64,000 nt of DNA, from the NCBI RefSeq assembly GCF_001005305.1, contig NZ_LBMH01000003.1, forward strand, positions 434,001 through 498,000, in the 5' to 3' direction. The position numbers and the translations under genes are program-made. The notes beneath the pieces are model-generated. The model worked only from the letters and a program-made list of their open reading frames with translations, had not been told where the DNA came from and made no database searches. Origin of the DNA: Kordia zhangzhouensis (lineage in GTDB: Bacteria; Bacteroidota; Bacteroidia; Flavobacteriales; Flavobacteriaceae). Positions within the stretch are counted from its first letter, which is position 1. Each line of letters begins with the position of its first letter. Of this stretch, positions 18,344 through 29,300 are shown piece after piece.

Positions 18344-19366
18344 TTAGAAAAGCCCTCCTTGAATGCCTCCTTTGATTCTCCCAAGATGTTTGTATGCTAA
18401 CTCGGTAACTTCTCTACCTCTTGGTGTTCGTATAATGAATCCTTGTTGAATAAGGAAAGGTTCGTACACTTCTTCGATGGTTTCTCCACTTTCAGAAACG
18501 GCTGTTGCTAACGTAGTGATGCCTACAGGTCCTCCTTTAAACTTATCAATGATGGTTGATAAAATTCGGTTATCCATTTCATCTAAACCATATGCATCCA
18601 CATTCAAGGCCTTGAGTCCAAAACGTGCAATTTCAATATCTATACGCCCATTCCCTTTTATTTGCGCAAAGTCACGAACTCTTCTCAATAATGCATTCGC
18701 TATACGAGGTGTTCCACGACTTCTACCTGCTATTTCGATAGCTGCTTCCATACTAATAGGAACATTTAATATTTGCGCACTACGTTGAACAATTGTAGAA
18801 AGCAGTTCAGTGGAATAATATTGCAATCTACTTGCTATACCAAAACGGGCTCTCATAGGCGCTGTAAGCAATCCTGAACGAGTCGTAGCACCAACTAAGG
18901 TAAATGGATTAAGATTGATTTGAACCGTTCTTGCATTAGGCCCAGATTCAATCATGATATCTATTTTGTAATCTTCCATTGCAGAATAAAGATATTCTTC
19001 TACAATAGGGCTTAATCTGTGTATTTCATCAATAAATAATACATCACGTTCATCTAGATTTGTTAGCAATCCAGCCAAATCTCCAGGTTTGTCCAACACA
19101 GGACCAGAAGTCACTTTTATACTAACACCTAGTTCATTTGCTAAAATATGTGCCAAGGTCGTTTTTCCTAATCCTGGAGGCCCATGAAATAGTGTGTGAT
19201 CAAGTGCTTCATCACGTAGATTTGCTGCTTGCACAAATACTTGAAGATTTTCTAATACTTGATCTTGCCCTGTAAAATCTTTAAAGGACAACGGTCGCAA
19301 TGCTTTTTCGACATCTAACTCTTCAGACGAATAGTTTTGATTTGTAGGATCTAAATTTTCATTCAT
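18344..19366 (-). CDS. ruvB: Holliday junction DNA helicase RuvB
   Basis: A 340-residue AAA+ ATPase that drives branch migration on RuvA-bound junctions. The [12 protein letters not shown] start block, Walker [10 protein letters not shown], Walker [10 protein letters not shown], the sensor-1 [10 protein letters not shown] block and the winged-helix C-terminus ending in [12 protein letters not shown] are present. Length is normal. The start is fixed by the MNENLDP opening seen in flavobacterial homologues. A -7 element ends only 6 bases before the ATG, so the mRNA may have almost no leader. Confidence 0.97.
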   Translation of the reverse strand: MNENLDPTNQNYSSEELDVEKALRPLSFKDFTGQDQVLENLQVFVQAANLRDEALDHTLFHGPPGLGKTTLAHILANELGVSIKVTSGPVLDKPGDLAGLLTNLDERDVLFIDEIHRLSPIVEEYLYSAMEDYKIDIMIESGPNARTVQINLNPFTLVGATTRSGLLTAPMRARFGIASRLQYYSTELLSTIVQRSAQILNVPISMEAAIEIAGRSRGTPRIANALLRRVRDFAQIKGNGRIDIEIARFGLKALNVDAYGLDEMDNRILSTIIDKFKGGPVGITTLATAVSESGETIEEVYEPFLIQQGFIIRTPRGREVTELAYKHLGRIKGGIQGGLF

Positions 19367-19371
19367 TAAAA

Positions 19372-19379
19372 CAAATATA
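19372..19379 (-). promoter_or_regulatory. Candidate -7 element for ruvB, very close to the start codon
   Basis: TATATTTG on the minus strand fits TAnnTTTG, but its last base is 6 nt from the ATG, so a start of transcription about 7 nt later would fall on the initiation codon. No TTG at -33; that region is occupied by the ctaD terminator hairpin. Chance occurrence cannot be excluded. Confidence 0.3.
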
Positions 19380-19385
19380 AAAAAG

Positions 19386-19413
19386 AAAAGCCTTTCTATG
19401 TAGAAAGGCTTTT
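19386..19413 (-). terminator. Intrinsic terminator at the end of the act-cta operon
   Basis: Self-complementary stem AAAAGCCTTTC/GAAAGGCTTTT (about 11 bp) with a short loop TATGTA, bordered by A-rich sequence on one side and a T-run on the other. It follows the ctaD stop at 19459 by about 45 bases and marks the end of the respiratory operon. Confidence 0.8.
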
Positions 19414-19458
19414 TTTATTTCAGAACTCTTCTATTAAGAGTTTAAAGTTCAATATAAA

Positions 19459-21255
19459 TTAGTGATGCATTTCCTCTTCACCATCCTTCATTGGCACGTT
19501 TTGAGGAACGAAATCTTCATCATGTCCTGGCTTACTATAATCATATGCCCAACGATGTACATGAGGAATTTCTCCTGGCCAGTTTCCATGTATATGCTCT
19601 ACTGGTGTAGTCCATTCTAACGTATTCGATCTCCATGGGTTTTGTGGTGCTTTCTTTCCAAAGAACATACTTCCAAAGAAATTGTATAAGAATACTAATT
19701 GGAATGCTCCTCCAACAATTGCAAACATTGTAATTACTACATTCACATTTGCCAAGTCATCAAATAAAGGAAATTCAGAGTTTGTATAATAACGTCTTGG
19801 TAAACCAGCTAATCCGATGAAGTGCATTGGGAAGAATACTCCATACGCACAGATTGCAGTTACCCAAAAGTGAACATATCCTAAGTTTTTATTCATCATT
19901 CGCCCAAACATTTTAGGATACCAGTGATAAACCCCTGCAAACATTCCATATAAAGCAGAGATACCCATTACCAAGTGGAAGTGTGCTACCACAAAATATG
20001 TATCATGCACATTGATGTCTAGAGTACTATCTCCAAGAATAATTCCTGTCAAACCACCCGTAATAAACGTTGATACTAATCCGATAGAGAAAAGCATTGC
20101 TGGATTCATTTGCAAGTTTCCTTTCCAAAGTGTCGTGATATAGTTGAATGCTTTTACTGCTGATGGTATCGCAATTAATAATGTTGTAAATGTAAATACA
20201 GAACCTAAAAATGGATTCATTCCAGATACGAACATGTGGTGTCCCCATACAATTGTTGATAAGAAGGCAATTGCAAGAATCGAGGCAACCATTGCTCGAT
20301 AACCAAAAATAGGCTTACGAGAGTTTGTCGCAATAATTTCAGAAGTAATACCCAATGCAGGAAGTAATACAATATATACTTCAGGGTGTCCTAAGAACCA
20401 GAACAAGTGTTCAAATAGTACTGGTGAACCACCTTGATAGTGTAATACTTCTCCTTGAATAAATATATCTGATAAGTAAAATGATGTTCCAAAACTTCTA
20501 TCGAATATTAACAATAGTGCTGCAGATAATAATACAGGGAAGGAAACTACACCAATAATTGCGGTTACAAAGAAAGCCCAAATTGTTAATGGCAATCTTG
20601 TCATTGACATTCCTTTTGTACGTAAGTTAATTACAGTAACAATGTAGTTTAATGATCCCAATAAGGATGATGCAATAAATATTGCCATAGATACTAACCA
20701 AAGTGTCATTCCTAATCCAGAACCTGGAATTGCTTCAGGTAAGGCACTTAATGGTGGATAGATTGTCCATCCTGACGAAGCAGCTCCTCCTTCAACAAAT
20801 AAAGAAATCACCATGATTACACTTGAAATGAAGAACAACCAATATGATACCATGTTTAAGAAACCTGATGCCATATCACGAGCTCCAATTTGCAATGGAA
20901 TTAATAGGTTACTAAATGTACCACTCAATCCTGCAGTTAACACAAAGAATACCATAATAGTACCGTGAATTGTTACCAAGGCTAGGTATTTGTCTGCAGT
21001 CATAACTCCATCTGGTGCCCAGTTTCCTAAGAATATTTCAAAAATTGTGAATGATTCTTTAGGCCATGCAATTTGCATACGGAAAAATATAGACATCATG
21101 ATTCCAATAACTCCCATTATAGTACCTGTAATTAAGTACTGCTTGGCAATCATTTTGTGATCCTGACTAAATATATATTTAGTAATGAAAGTCTCCTTAT
21201 GATGATGTCCGTGATCGTGTCCGTGATCTCCTGCGTGTACTGCTGTTGCTGACAT
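19459..21255 (-). CDS. ctaD: Cytochrome c oxidase subunit I
   Basis: A 598-residue heme-copper oxidase catalytic subunit that reduces oxygen to water and pumps protons. It has about 12 membrane helices. The sequence GHPEVYIV supplies the CuB His, the A1-family Glu and the cross-linked Tyr; WGHHMFVSGM gives the two further CuB histidines. HDTYFVVAHFHLVMG supplies the heme a3 and heme a ligands. The N-terminus is extended with a short His-rich stretch (about residues 7-19). It is the last gene of the act operon, 31 bases after ctaC. Confidence 0.96.
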   Translation of the reverse strand: MSATAVHAGDHGHDHGHHHKETFITKYIFSQDHKMIAKQYLITGTIMGVIGIMMSIFFRMQIAWPKESFTIFEIFLGNWAPDGVMTADKYLALVTIHGTIMVFFVLTAGLSGTFSNLLIPLQIGARDMASGFLNMVSYWLFFISSVIMVISLFVEGGAASSGWTIYPPLSALPEAIPGSGLGMTLWLVSMAIFIASSLLGSLNYIVTVINLRTKGMSMTRLPLTIWAFFVTAIIGVVSFPVLLSAALLLIFDRSFGTSFYLSDIFIQGEVLHYQGGSPVLFEHLFWFLGHPEVYIVLLPALGITSEIIATNSRKPIFGYRAMVASILAIAFLSTIVWGHHMFVSGMNPFLGSVFTFTTLLIAIPSAVKAFNYITTLWKGNLQMNPAMLFSIGLVSTFITGGLTGIILGDSTLDINVHDTYFVVAHFHLVMGISALYGMFAGVYHWYPKMFGRMMNKNLGYVHFWVTAICAYGVFFPMHFIGLAGLPRRYYTNSEFPLFDDLANVNVVITMFAIVGGAFQLVFLYNFFGSMFFGKKAPQNPWRSNTLEWTTPVEHIHGNWPGEIPHVHRWAYDYSKPGHDEDFVPQNVPMKDGEEEMHH

Positions 21256-21286
21256 ATCTATATATTGTATCTTTTAATTTTGTTTA

Positions 21287-22354
21287 TTATTTCTTTTTTC
21301 CGAAAGTTTCTTGTTCTGCCATCCACTTTTCGTAATCTTCCTTACTTTCTACGATTACTTTCATCTGCATGTTGTAGTGAGATTCACCACAAATTTTGTT
21401 ACATAATAACAAGTAATCAAATTCGTAAGGCTCCAATGCGTCTTGACCATCAGCAATTAATGCTTTACTTTTTTCAGCTCTTAAATCATTAATACGTTTT
21501 ACTTTGTCAATAATTTTTGGCTCTTCACGCATTTCCTCAGTAGTTACTGTTGGCGTCATTGCAAATTCTGTAATCATACCAGGCACACAGTTCATTTGCA
21601 TTCTAAAGTGAGGCATATAAGCTGAGTGCAATACATCTTGCGAGCGCATTTTGAAGACTACTTTTCTACCAACAGGTAAGTGTAATTCTTGTGTGATAAC
21701 ATCATCTTGTGCATATTTATCTTCACGATCTAATCCTAAGATATTTGGATTATCTCCTAAATCAATCAAACGAACATTCGCTTTTCCAAGTACGTTATCT
21801 TCACCAGCGTAACGAGCTTTCCAGTTAAACTGTTGTGCGTATAATTCAATCACAATAGGATCATCATCCATGTTTACATCCATGATTTCGTTCCATGTAA
21901 ACAATCCGTATAAAATTAATCCTGCCAACGTAATTACAGGAATGATTGTCCAGATAAATTCTAACTTATCATTATCTGCATAGTACAATGCTTTTCTTCC
22001 TTCTTTTCCTCTATATTTGAATGCAAAGTAGTGTAGCAAAGCCTGTGTTACAGTTTGCACGAAGAAAATCAATACTAATGAAATAATCATTAATGTATCT
22101 ATTTGCGGTCCGTGTTCGGAAGCAGAGATTCCAATAAGTGGTAAATCTCCCCATTTTACAAAAGAAATGATTGTGATTACATATATGAACATTAAGAATC
22201 CCATCATGAGGTATCCATTAATGTTGTTATCCTTGTCATTCGCTACTTGAGAATTATCTGCTTTTGCTTGCGATAAATCAAATATCTTCGTCAACTGCCA
22301 AATTGCGATTGCAATTAGGATAAGTACTATAAACGTTAGTAAACCAGTAGTCAT
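21287..22354 (-). CDS. ctaC: Cytochrome c oxidase subunit II
   Basis: A 355-residue subunit carrying the dinuclear CuA centre that accepts electrons for subunit I. The CuA ligands are complete: a His in DVLHSAYMPHF and the C-x3-C-x3-H-x2-M run in CNKICGESHYNM. Four hydrophobic segments precede the cupredoxin domain (about residues 4-24, 47-66, 88-108, 131-153), two more than the classical subunit. There is no fused heme c domain, so electrons must come from a separate cytochrome c or directly from the ActE/ActA hemes. It lies between actF and ctaD in one operon. Confidence 0.95.
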   Translation of the reverse strand: MTTGLLTFIVLILIAIAIWQLTKIFDLSQAKADNSQVANDKDNNINGYLMMGFLMFIYVITIISFVKWGDLPLIGISASEHGPQIDTLMIISLVLIFFVQTVTQALLHYFAFKYRGKEGRKALYYADNDKLEFIWTIIPVITLAGLILYGLFTWNEIMDVNMDDDPIVIELYAQQFNWKARYAGEDNVLGKANVRLIDLGDNPNILGLDREDKYAQDDVITQELHLPVGRKVVFKMRSQDVLHSAYMPHFRMQMNCVPGMITEFAMTPTVTTEEMREEPKIIDKVKRINDLRAEKSKALIADGQDALEPYEFDYLLLCNKICGESHYNMQMKVIVESKEDYEKWMAEQETFGKKK

Positions 22355-22380
22355 CTTATTTTATACTGTTTTGAAATTAA

Positions 22381-23781
22381 TTAATAATGAAATTGTTTAC
22401 TTTCCTCAATAAACGGATTTCGTTTCGCCAATAATGGTGCTTTGGTCAATGTTGTAAACACAACAAATATAAATAGACCTAAGAATAATAAGATTGCTCC
22501 TATTTCTGCCATTCCTAAAGACCAGTTTGGTCCTACGGTTGCTGGCATTACCATATTGAATACATCTATATAGTGACCAAATAAGATCACAATTCCTGCG
22601 ATTACTATAATCCAATTAAGTCTCTTAAAGTCACTATTCATTAAGATTAATAATGGGAAAATAAGGTTTAATGCAAGCATTCCGAAGAATGGTAAGTTAT
22701 AGTCTTCAATTCGTGTAATGAAATATGTTACTTCTTCTGGAATGTTAGAATACCAGATTAACATGAATTGAGAGAACCATAAATATGTCCAGAAAATACT
22801 AATACCGAACATGAATTTTGCTAAATCATGTAAGTGACTGTTATTAACATATTCTAATAATCCTTTTGATTTAAGGTATATTGTTACCAAAGCAATTACT
22901 GTAATTCCAGATACAAACATACTTGCGAAAACATACCATCCGAATAGTGTACTAAACCAGTGGTGATCGAAAGACATAATCCAATCCCATGACATCATAG
23001 ACTCAGAGATTAAGAATAATACTAAGAATACCGCAGCAGCTCTGAAGTTCTTTTTAAAGTTGCTATTATCACTCGCTTCGTCTTGTTTTAATGATAAACG
23101 TCTAGATATTTGACGATAAGCAATCCAAATTCCACTGTATACAACTGCTCTAATGATGAAAAAAGTACCGTTTAACCATCCACTTTTTCCAACAGTTAAT
23201 TTGTCATAGTTTTCGCTAGTAGGGTCTAATAAGCTAGGTTCCATCCAATGAAATAAATGATTCCAGTGCATTACAGAAGCAATAATCAATAAAATAATGA
23301 TGATTGTTCCTGGAATGATATACGCTGTAATTCCTTCCATCACTCTAAATAATACTGGTGACCAACCTGCTTGCGCTGCTCTTTGTATTGCATAGAAAGC
23401 TAACACTCCTAATGAAATCATCATAAAGAAGAATGCTGCAACGTATACAGCTGCCCAAGGCTTATTTTGTAATTGTGCTAGTTTATGTTCATCATGTTTA
23501 GCAGAATCATGATGACCAACATCAGCTCCATGTGCATCGCCATGGTGTTCTTTATCAGCATGAGCAGCATGTGTTTTGTGCTCATCGTGATGTGCAGTTT
23601 TACCATCATCATGAGTAGCTTCTCCATGACCTGAATCATGTCCATGTCCGTGAGCTGCTTCCATTGCTTTCATATCTTCCACAGAACCTGGCACATCGGC
23701 AAAACTAAGTCCAACCATAATGGCTCCAAGTACAAAGGAAATAATTGCAAAAAGTCTTAATCTATTTGAAAACGTATACAT
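22381..23781 (-). CDS. actF: Alternative Complex III subunit ActF (NrfD-related membrane subunit)
   Basis: A 466-residue integral membrane subunit of the quinol:electron-acceptor oxidoreductase Alternative Complex III. About ten membrane helices are seen. Between helix 1 (about residues 9-28) and helix 2 (about 109-130) lies a loop of about 65 residues with some twenty histidines in HGHDSGH/HHDEHK-like runs, absent from minimal family members as far as I know. By topology it should face the periplasm or the cytoplasmic rim. It follows actE by 28 bases. Position and topology, rather than catalytic residues, support the assignment. Confidence 0.88.
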   Translation of the reverse strand: MYTFSNRLRLFAIISFVLGAIMVGLSFADVPGSVEDMKAMEAAHGHGHDSGHGEATHDDGKTAHHDEHKTHAAHADKEHHGDAHGADVGHHDSAKHDEHKLAQLQNKPWAAVYVAAFFFMMISLGVLAFYAIQRAAQAGWSPVLFRVMEGITAYIIPGTIIIILLIIASVMHWNHLFHWMEPSLLDPTSENYDKLTVGKSGWLNGTFFIIRAVVYSGIWIAYRQISRRLSLKQDEASDNSNFKKNFRAAAVFLVLFLISESMMSWDWIMSFDHHWFSTLFGWYVFASMFVSGITVIALVTIYLKSKGLLEYVNNSHLHDLAKFMFGISIFWTYLWFSQFMLIWYSNIPEEVTYFITRIEDYNLPFFGMLALNLIFPLLILMNSDFKRLNWIIVIAGIVILFGHYIDVFNMVMPATVGPNWSLGMAEIGAILLFLGLFIFVVFTTLTKAPLLAKRNPFIEESKQFHY

Positions 23782-23809
23782 TGTATATAATTCTATATCG
23801 TTATTGGTC

Positions 23810-24376
23810 TTATTTTAATTCTGATTTCAGCTTTAACACATGTTGAACAACTTGCCAACGTTCTTTAGCGGCCAATTGATTTGCATGCGATCCCATATTA
23901 TTCAAACCATACATTAATACATGGTAAATACTTCCTTCAGTAATTTCTCTATCTGCGTAGCTAGGTATTCCTAAAAACTTTTCTGTTTTTACCAAATGCC
24001 CTTGACCATTTCCTTTCGTACCATGGCAAATTGCGCAATAGATTCCATATAATTCTTTCCCTTTCGCTAAGTTTTCTTCAGTAGCTTCTAATGGATTTTT
24101 AAGTTCTGCTTTAGCTGCAGCATATCCTTCATTTGTATTTTCATACTCATAAGGCATCCAACCTCTTTTCACAGTTCCTTCAGCGGGAGTTTGAGCTTCC
24201 ATATTATTTTCAGCAAATCCACCATAAGGTACATTATCAACTTCCTGATATGTTTCATAGCCTACTGACTCATACATATTAGGAAAGTATTGGTAATTTG
24301 GTTGTGATTTATTAAAGCATGAAGTCATTAGCAATGCTGCTCCAAAAACGACTCCTATTTTTATAAGGCTCTTCAT
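23810..24376 (-). CDS. actE: Alternative Complex III monoheme cytochrome c subunit ActE (lipoprotein)
   Basis: A 188-residue periplasmic c-type cytochrome. A lipoprotein signal peptide ends at LLMTSC (Cys about residue 20), anchoring it to the membrane. One heme site CAICH (about 115-119) is followed by GTKGNGQGH, and a Met for axial ligation lies in the C-terminal helix region (YGLNNMGSHA). It passes electrons from the ActA hemes towards the oxidase. It sits 8 bases behind actD. Confidence 0.92.
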   Translation of the reverse strand: MKSLIKIGVVFGAALLMTSCFNKSQPNYQYFPNMYESVGYETYQEVDNVPYGGFAENNMEAQTPAEGTVKRGWMPYEYENTNEGYAAAKAELKNPLEATEENLAKGKELYGIYCAICHGTKGNGQGHLVKTEKFLGIPSYADREITEGSIYHVLMYGLNNMGSHANQLAAKERWQVVQHVLKLKSELK

Positions 24377-24384
24377 AATTCGTA

Positions 24385-24909
24385 TTAATGCTTTTCAGTA
24401 ACTTTAATTTCAGTTGCTCCAGTTTCTAATAAAAGAGCTTTTAACGCTTCTTCATCTCCATGAACAGACACTTCCATTAAAAAGTGATCATCTGTTGTTC
24501 TTGGATCTGGGTTTTCAGCTTCTTTGAATGGCCATAATTTACTACGCAAGTAAAATGTAATTACCATTAAGTGCGCTGCAAAGAATACCGTCATCTCAAA
24601 CATGATAGGCACAAAAGCAGGCATATTTTCTAAGAAACTAAAACTTGGTTTTCCTCCAATGTTTTGAGGCCAATCAACGATCATAATGTAATACATCATT
24701 GATACTGCTACAGATAGCCCTACACATCCATATAAGAATGCTGTAATAGCAAGTCTCGTATGAGGTAATCCCATTGCTTTATCTAATCCGTGCACAGGAA
24801 ATGGCGTATACACTTCTTCGATATGATGATTCTCTTGACGTACTTTTTTCACTGCTGACATTAGCACATCATCATCGGTATACATTGCTTGTATTACTTT
24901 ACTACTCAT
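24385..24909 (-). CDS. actD: Alternative Complex III subunit ActD (DUF3341)
   Basis: A 174-residue protein with two membrane helices (about residues 58-80 and 100-120) and soluble ends. The N-terminal ferredoxin-like segment with EVYTPFPVHGLDKAMGL is the hallmark of the DUF3341 family that provides ActD. It overlaps the end of actC by 8 bases. It has no cofactor motifs; ActD packs against ActC in the known structures. Confidence 0.92.
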   Translation of the reverse strand: MSSKVIQAMYTDDDVLMSAVKKVRQENHHIEEVYTPFPVHGLDKAMGLPHTRLAITAFLYGCVGLSVAVSMMYYIMIVDWPQNIGGKPSFSFLENMPAFVPIMFEMTVFFAAHLMVITFYLRSKLWPFKEAENPDPRTTDDHFLMEVSVHGDEEALKALLLETGATEIKVTEKH

Positions 24910-26293
24910 GATTACCGTCTCTTAGTTTTTTATATTTTTCTCCTGATGATTTTAAAATTGATTTTACTTCAGCCTGTGCAATTACAGGGAATGTTCTAGA
25001 ATATAACAAGAACAATACAAAGAAGAAACCAATAGTTCCGATGAATATTCCGATATCTACAAATGTAGGCGAGAACATGGTCCATGAAGATGGAAGATAA
25101 TCTCTATGTAACGACGTTACAATAATTACAAAACGCTCAAACCACATTCCAATGTTTACTACAATTGATATGATAAACGAGAACATAATACTTGTTCTAA
25201 GCTTTTTTGACCACATGAACTGCGGAGAGAACACATTACAAGTCATCATTGCCCAATATGCCCACCAGTAAGGCCCTGTTGCTCTGTTTAAGAACGCGTA
25301 TTGTTCATATTCCACTCCAGAATACCACGCAATAAACAACTCTGTTATATATGCACATCCAACAATAGAACCTGTAATCATGATTACGATATTCATCAAC
25401 TCAATGTGTTGCAATGTAATATAATCTTCCATATTACATACTTTACGCATGATAATCAAAAGCGTGTTTACCATGGCAAATCCTGAGAAGATTGCACCTG
25501 CCACAAAGTATGGAGGGAAAATCGTCGTATGCCAACCTGGAATTACAGATGTCGCGAAGTCAAAAGATACAATGGTGTGTACCGAAAGTACTAATGGAGT
25601 TGCCAAACCTGCAAGTACCAATGATACTTCTTCAAAACGTTGCCAATCTTTAGCACGACCACTCCATCCAAAACTTACAATGCTATATATTTTCTTTTGA
25701 AAAGGTTTTACCGCTCTATCTCTAATCATAGCGAAATCAGGTAACAAACCAGTCCACCAGAATACTAATGATACCGAAAGATACGTTGAAATCGCAAATA
25801 CGTCCCAAAGTAAAGGTGAATTAAAGTTTACCCATAATGACCCAAATTGGTTTGGAATAGGCAATACCCAATATGCTAACCAAGGACGTCCCATGTGAAT
25901 GATTGGGAATAATCCTGCTTGCACTACTGAGAAAATGGTCATTGCTTCTGCAGAACGGTTAATAGCCATTCTCCATTTTTGACGGAAAAGTAATAATACT
26001 GCAGAAATTAGTGTTCCTGCGTGCCCAATACCTACCCACCAAACAAAGTTTGTAATATCCCAAGCCCAACCAACAGTTTTGTTGAGACCCCAAACTCCAA
26101 TTCCAGTAGATACTGTATAGATGATACATCCAATTCCCCAAAGGAATGCCACAAGAGCAATTGAGAATACTATCCACCATTGCTTATTAGCTTTTCCTTC
26201 TACTGGAGCAACGATATCAACCGTTACATCATGGTAACTTTTGTCTCCAGTTACTAAGGGTTTTCTTATAGGTGCTTCGTAATGCGACGCCAT
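24902..26293 (-). CDS. actC: Alternative Complex III quinol-binding subunit ActC (NrfD family)
   Basis: A 463-residue membrane protein with about ten helices, homologous to NrfD/PsrC and to ActF. In Alternative Complex III the ActC subunit carries the menaquinol-binding site next to the [3Fe-4S] cluster of ActB. The conserved FVWWVGIGHAGTLISAVLLL helix and HMGRPWLAYW loop are present. It begins 34 bases after actB and overlaps actD. Confidence 0.94.
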   Translation of the reverse strand: MASHYEAPIRKPLVTGDKSYHDVTVDIVAPVEGKANKQWWIVFSIALVAFLWGIGCIIYTVSTGIGVWGLNKTVGWAWDITNFVWWVGIGHAGTLISAVLLLFRQKWRMAINRSAEAMTIFSVVQAGLFPIIHMGRPWLAYWVLPIPNQFGSLWVNFNSPLLWDVFAISTYLSVSLVFWWTGLLPDFAMIRDRAVKPFQKKIYSIVSFGWSGRAKDWQRFEEVSLVLAGLATPLVLSVHTIVSFDFATSVIPGWHTTIFPPYFVAGAIFSGFAMVNTLLIIMRKVCNMEDYITLQHIELMNIVIMITGSIVGCAYITELFIAWYSGVEYEQYAFLNRATGPYWWAYWAMMTCNVFSPQFMWSKKLRTSIMFSFIISIVVNIGMWFERFVIIVTSLHRDYLPSSWTMFSPTFVDIGIFIGTIGFFFVLFLLYSRTFPVIAQAEVKSILKSSGEKYKKLRDGNHE

Positions 26294-26327
26294 AATCCGT
26301 TTATAATTGTTTCTTATTAAATTCTTT

Positions 26328-29300
26328 TTATGCTTCTTTTGTATTTCTCACTTTTACGTGATACTGTACATTTGGTTTAGTTCCTACGTGCTCAAGTAAG
26401 TGATACATACGATCATCTTCTAGTAATTCAGCAACTTTACTTTCTTTGTCATTAATATCTCCGAAAGTCATTGCTCCAGAACTACATGCAGCAGAACACG
26501 CTGTTTGGAATTCTCCGTCTTTGATTTGACGTCCTTCACGCTTAGCATCAAGGATAGTTTTTTGTGTTTTTTGAATACACATCGAACATTTTTCCATTAC
26601 ACCTCTTGAACGTACTACCACATCAGGATTTAACACCATACGACCTAAATCGTTATTCATATGATAATCAAACTCATCATTTTGGTTATATAAGAACCAG
26701 TTGAAACGACGTACTTTGTACGGACAGTTGTTTGCACAATAACGTGTACCTACACAACGGTTGTACGCCATGTGGTTTTGACCTTGACGTCCGTGAGATG
26801 TTGCAGCTACTGGACATACCGTTTCACATGGAGCGTGATTACAGTGCTGACACATTACAGGCTGGAAAGCTACTTGTGGATTTTCAGCAGGATTTTCCAT
26901 TTCAAGGAAACCTCCTAGTGAACCTTCTTCACCAAATAATCCACTCATGTTTTCTTTCTTCTCTACATCTCCTTCAAACGTATCTGCAGATGAGTAATAT
27001 CTATCAATACGCAACCAGTGCATATCTCTACTTCTTCTAACTTCAGTTTTTCCAACTACAGGAACATTGTTTTCTGCGTGACAAGCAATCACACAGGCAC
27101 CACAACCTGTACATGCATTCAAGTCAATCGCTAAATTGAAATGATGTCCAATAGAACGATCAAATTCTCCCCACATATCCGCACCTGGATCTGTCGCATC
27201 AATCATTTCATGATTTTTTGACACATGTGGCATTGGATTCCATACATGATGATCTTTTGTATTGAAAATCTCTAATGTTGTTTCTTTAACAATATCACCT
27301 CTTCCCATTAAGGTATTGTGCAACTGAACACATGCAAACTCATGCACTCCAGCAACAGGTTCTATTGCAACATCTTGAACAGCATTAAATCCTTCATATA
27401 ATGGATATGCATTTACTCCTGTTTGCATTTCTTCTTGAATCCCTGCTTTTTTACCGTACCCAAATGCTAAACCAACAGTTCCTCTTGCTTGACCTGGTTG
27501 AATGATTACTGGAACGTTTTCAATAGTTTTTCCGTTCACTGTAACATTTACATAGCTTCCATTTAATCCTCCATTAGCTACATTCCAATTTTTCAAACCT
27601 TTTGCTTCGGCATCTGCTTGAGAAATTGTCAAATAGTTATCCCATGAAGCTCTTGTAATTGGATCAGGAAACTCTTGCAACCAAGGGTTATTAGCTTGTT
27701 GCCCATCTCCCATTCCTGTTTTAGCATATAAAACTAACTCCATTCCTGCTGCCGCACTTGTCGAAGCCAATTTTCTTGCTTGTTGAGATGCACTTGTAGT
27801 TAGCTCTACTTCTTCAGTCTCTTCTACACTTACTGCATCTTCTTCAATAGCCGCAGTTGCCTCATCTACCAAACTAACAGCTACAGTTGTTTTAAACACA
27901 CCATCATGAACCGCTTGATTCCAAGAAGCCCCATTTAGAATACCTGTTTGCCAAGTTTCCTTAATATATTCATAGTATGTTTTCTCATTACCCGTCCATT
28001 TCAATAAAGCATCTTGAAATTGTCTCGTATCGAATAACGGACGAATTGTAGGCTGCATGACACTGTAATATCCTTTCTTCATTTCTACATCTCCCCAAGA
28101 TTCTAAATAATGAGGAGCAGCAGCTACATATTTTGATTGTTGAGCTGTTTCATCTTCTTTTGTAGTAAACGTAACAGCCAACTCTAGTTTTTGTAATATT
28201 TCACCAAATTCTTTTCCATTTGGCAATGTATACACTGGATTCACACCAGCCATAATAATTCCGCCAACAGCATCCGCTTTCATATCATTGATAAGCTTAT
28301 TAACTGCCGCATCATTACCTTCTCTAATTTTCTTAGGAGCATCTTTATCAAAAGCTTCACTTGATAACGCTTCATTTATCGCCAACACTAAGCTTTGCGC
28401 ATCAACATCATTGATTCCAGAGACTACCACAGCCTTTGAACCTGCTTGTTTTATTTGCCCAATTGCTTTTTTGATAGCGTCTTCAGCTTTATCTGATAAA
28501 TTTCTAGCAGAAATACTATTTCCTGTTACCCCAGCATAAATTTTTGCCAATGCAACTTTTTGATCAGTTGGCGACAAAGGAACTCTTTTATCTGCATTAG
28601 CGCCCGAAAGAGTCATATTTGATTCAAACTGAATATGACGCGACATGGTTTTTGCCCCATGTTTTCCTGTTGGAATTCTTCCTTTAGCATATCCATCATC
28701 ATATCCACCACCTTGCCAATCTCCTAAGAAATCTGCCCCAATAGAAACAATCACTTCCGCTTTTGAGAAATCATAATCAGCCAAGCCTCTTTCTCCATAT
28801 TTAGCTTCAAACGCATCTAACGCAGTTGACTCAGAAATAGCATCATATACTACATGCTGAACATTAGCATACTTAGCTTTGAATTCAGCAATCAGTTTAG
28901 AAGTTGAAGGACTTGCATATGTTTGTGTTAGCAACACCAATTGTTTCCCTGAATCACTAACAGTTCGAAGTTTTTGTGAAACTTCACCATCAAATTCTTT
29001 CCAAGAAACATCAGAACCATCAATCTTCGGCCGCTTAACTCTCATATTATCATACAACGACAATACAGATGCATGTACTCGAGCATTCGCACTTCCTTTA
29101 ACAGCTGCCTCTTTATTGTTTTCAACTTTGATTGGACGACCTTCTCTCGTTTTTATCAAAATACTTGCAAAATCATATCCATCCGCAATAGTTGTTGCAT
29201 AAAAATCTGCCACACCAGGAATAATCCTCTCTGGCTGCACAACATAAGGAATCGATTTGATTACTGGCCCTTCACAAGCTGCCAATGTAGCAGCAGCAGT

